Of a DNA stretch of 64,000 bases, positions 62,101 to 64,000 are shown piece after piece. Every line of letters starts with the position of its first letter. The stretch's first letter is position 1. Source of the stretch: Pontederia crassipes (Eukaryota > Streptophyta > Magnoliopsida > Commelinales > Pontederiaceae); NCBI GenBank assembly GCA_030549335.1, contig CM060188.1, positions 7,626,001 through 7,690,000 of the forward strand, given 5' to 3'. Under the pieces are notes generated by a model. That model did no database searches. It had not been told where the DNA came from and was given only the letters and a program-made list of their open reading frames with translations. The translations under genes and the position numbers were made by a program.

Positions 62101-63171
62101 TAGGGCTGAGCAAACTTGGGAACGGACTCGGTCCCGATCCGAATTATACCGGATCAAAAGATTTTTGACTCGGTATCGGACCCGGACCCAGTAGGATTCG
62201 ATACCGGGTCAGACTCGAAAATCTGGAAATTTGACCGGGTTTACAATCGGAAATCGTCGCTGACAGATCGACCGATGACCAAATCAGGCCGCCAGAGGCA
62301 TCCAGCGTCTGACGACAAAGCACATGTTTGACATTGAAAAAAAAATAATGCAGAACCGGTGGAGTAGAGATAAATGTAGACATCAAAAGTCATATAATTG
62401 AGGGTCAATAACAATCGTAAAAAATAGAACAGTTTAATTTTTCTTTCCTTCATCCGTTAATTCGTGTTTATCAATGAAACAACTGAAGTCTGAAAACCAA
62501 ATCAAAATAGAAGAATCAAACAAGAAAAAAACCCAGTATTGAATTGAAGGTGCGCAATCAAGATGATCCGATCAAATTAAACCATGTTTGCGTTATAATT
62601 GATGAGTAATCTGACGACGATGAAGGCACGATCGATCAATCTTGCTGTCGTCCGTTCTGCCACCTCCTGATATTGTCGCAGACTTTGCATCTTCCGGCCT
62701 CCATCTACAATTGGGTCGCCAGAGGTCGGATCAGCCGCCTGGTGGCCGGATCTGGCGCCTGGAGATCCGGCTCCGGCAGAAGTTCGGCGCTTGGTGGCCG
62801 GAGTAGAGGGAGAGATGGAGTCAAGATAATGGGAGCGCGGCCGGAGTTGAGATAGCCGTCGGTGTCACCGCCGCAGTCGTCATCATGAGAGAGAGAGGGA
62901 GAGAGCGACACCACGAGAGAGATGGGAGAGAGAATGAGAGAGGTAGAAATGGAATGCGAGAGTGGGAGATCCGCCTTATATATTAATAAACCGGGCCGGG
63001 TCCGGGTCGGGTATCTGCGCTGCGAACCCGATCTCGACCCAAACCCGATGGGTTTTCTACAAAATGGATCCGGTCCCGACCCGAATTAGATCCAGACTGA
63101 ATTATTTACCCGGTTTGCCGGATCGGTGCGGTTCGGGTCGAATGGGTCGACTCGGACCGTGCTCAGACCTA
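62101..63171. mobile_element. hAT-like non-autonomous element, 1071 bp, nested in the Pack-MULE
   Basis: Starts TAGGGCTGAGCA and ends TGCTCAGACCTA, imperfect inverted repeats of hAT type, and is flanked by a perfect 8-bp target duplication CACGGGTG (62093-62100 and 63172-63179). Subterminal DNA is rich in GACCCG/CGGGTC repeats exactly as in the element at 52715-53264, so the two probably belong to one family. The interior (62620-62860) is GC-rich with open frames that I do not recognise as genes. The clean duplication indicates a more recent insertion than the 52.7-kb copy. Confidence 0.8.
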
Positions 63172-63330
63172 CACGGGTGAGAGGGTGCTCTCCCTCCCTC
63201 TCTTGCCTTCGAGAGCGAAGAGAGGAGGGACGGCCACCCTTCTTTGCCTTCACAAGGGGAGTGACAGGCCGTCGCGGCGCTGCCCCTCCCATATGCATGT
63301 GGTCGATCAGGCGGCGGAGTTATCTTGAAA

Positions 63331-63537
63331 AGATTTTGGAGGGAGAGAGAAAGAGATGAAGAAGAAAAGGAGATGGATAGAGATCTTAGAGAAAGAGATA
63401 GAGGATTATGAGAAAAGGAGTTAGATGAATTTAAGATTTTGGAAGGAGAGAGAAAGAGATGAAGAAGAAAAGGAGATGGGTAGGGATCCTAAAGAAAGAG
63501 AGAGAGGATGATGAGAAAAAGGGTTAGATGAATATAG
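63331..63537 (+). repeat. Purine-rich tandem duplication, 103-bp period
   Basis: Two copies (63331-63433, 63434-63537) of AGATTTTGGAGGGAGAGAGA followed by AAGAGATGAAGAAGAAAAGG and GTTAGATGAAT, differing at few positions. It lies inside the long-TIR element. Confidence 0.85.
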
Positions 63538-64000
63538 GGTTTAAGTTTATTGTGATATTTATATAAAAGATTGGATGATTGAGATTTAGTAATTTTAATT
63601 TTTAATAAAATATATATAAAAAAATTTAAAATTGAGATTTGGGGCAGCCCCTACCCTGATCCTCGAGAGAAGGATCGGGGCATTATGTCCCTCATCTCTG
63701 CTCCCATGGTGGTAAAATTCTCCGAAGTCGAGGCCCGTTCGAGAATTTTCCTTGGGGCCCCACAGGAGCGGGGGATATTGTCATTCCCGGTGTTGCTCTA
63801 CTTCGTCAACTCTGCATTGAGAGAGAGGGGCACCTTAGTCTTTTCACAAATAAAAAAAAGTAAAAAATAATAGAAAAGTTGACGGAACGACTAAAGTGGA
63901 AAATGCAATAAAGCTTAAGAATATAATAAAGTAAGTTCATATTTTAAGGTCAAAAGTAAAAAATCCTAATAATTTAGGAGATGTCTAAGAAAATAACCAT

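Larger units (their letters stand above)
60610..63960. mobile_element. Long-TIR (Mutator-like) element carrying an EXO70 fragment: probable Pack-MULE
   Basis: The left edge (about 60620-60755) and the reverse complement of the right edge (about 63815-63945) align for some 130 bp: AAAATATGAA-TTACTTT, TTTTCCAYTTTAGTCGTT, CGTNAACTTTT and ATTTGTGAAAAGACYAAGGT. Long inverted repeats without transposase are typical of non-autonomous Mutator-like elements. Between them lie a diverged EXO70 gene piece (61328-61893), a hAT-like insertion (62101-63171) and purine-rich DNA. The exact outer ends and the expected 9-bp target duplication could not be fixed, so coordinates are approximate. Confidence 0.6.

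Overview
The window is plant nuclear DNA. It has spliced genes with GT-AG introns, four recognisable plant gene families, and long AT-rich spacers packed with plant transposons. The very GC-rich coding sequences of the PKS-like and presenilin genes, set in AT-rich intergenic DNA, suggest a monocot. The species cannot be settled from sequence alone. No rRNA, tRNA, CRISPR or bacterial-type operon was seen.

Four genes look intact, all on the minus strand. They are a PHYTOCHROME KINASE SUBSTRATE-like gene (3333-4970, intronless), a presenilin (26029-27339, intronless), a nine-exon NADH-cytochrome b5 reductase of the CBR1 type (44428-48131) and a four-exon BODYGUARD-like alpha/beta hydrolase (49986-52186). 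For the two spliced genes the exon chain was rebuilt junction by junction; frames close exactly, giving 277 and 430 residues. A single terminal exon of an unidentified membrane protein lies at 59634-59811. The genes act in unrelated processes (phototropin/phytochrome signalling, intramembrane proteolysis, ER electron transfer, cuticle formation) and form no pathway or cluster.

Most of the rest is mobile DNA. In order it includes: a 171-bp tandem duplication at the left edge; a CACTA-type MITE with TAT target duplications (8535-8852); a reverse-oriented LTR fragment (about 9362-10035); a tandem LTR-internal-LTR-internal-LTR array resembling a TRIM retrotransposon (10768-11412); a candidate 7.0-kb non-autonomous Helitron (13018-20021) with an internal 2.1-kb direct duplication; two short RTE-type LINE tails (21616-21833, about 22490-22592); a truncated L1-type LINE (25045-25498); an 8463-bp CACTA element with perfect 13-bp ends and GGA target duplications (31650-40112) but decayed transposase genes; an orphan HD-Zip IV exon (41282-41530); a hAT-like element and a long-inverted-repeat Mutator-like element upstream of the BODYGUARD gene (52715-53264, 53410-54118); and at the right end a larger long-TIR element (about 60610-63960) carrying an EXO70 gene fragment, itself interrupted by a second hAT-like element with a perfect 8-bp target duplication (62101-63171).

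The most interesting items are the probable Pack-MULE with its EXO70 fragment and nested hAT, the tandem TRIM, the Helitron with internal duplication, and the CACTA element whose termini are pristine while its transposase carries three transition-type stop codons. No undescribed functional system could be demonstrated; the novelty lies in the transposon structures.
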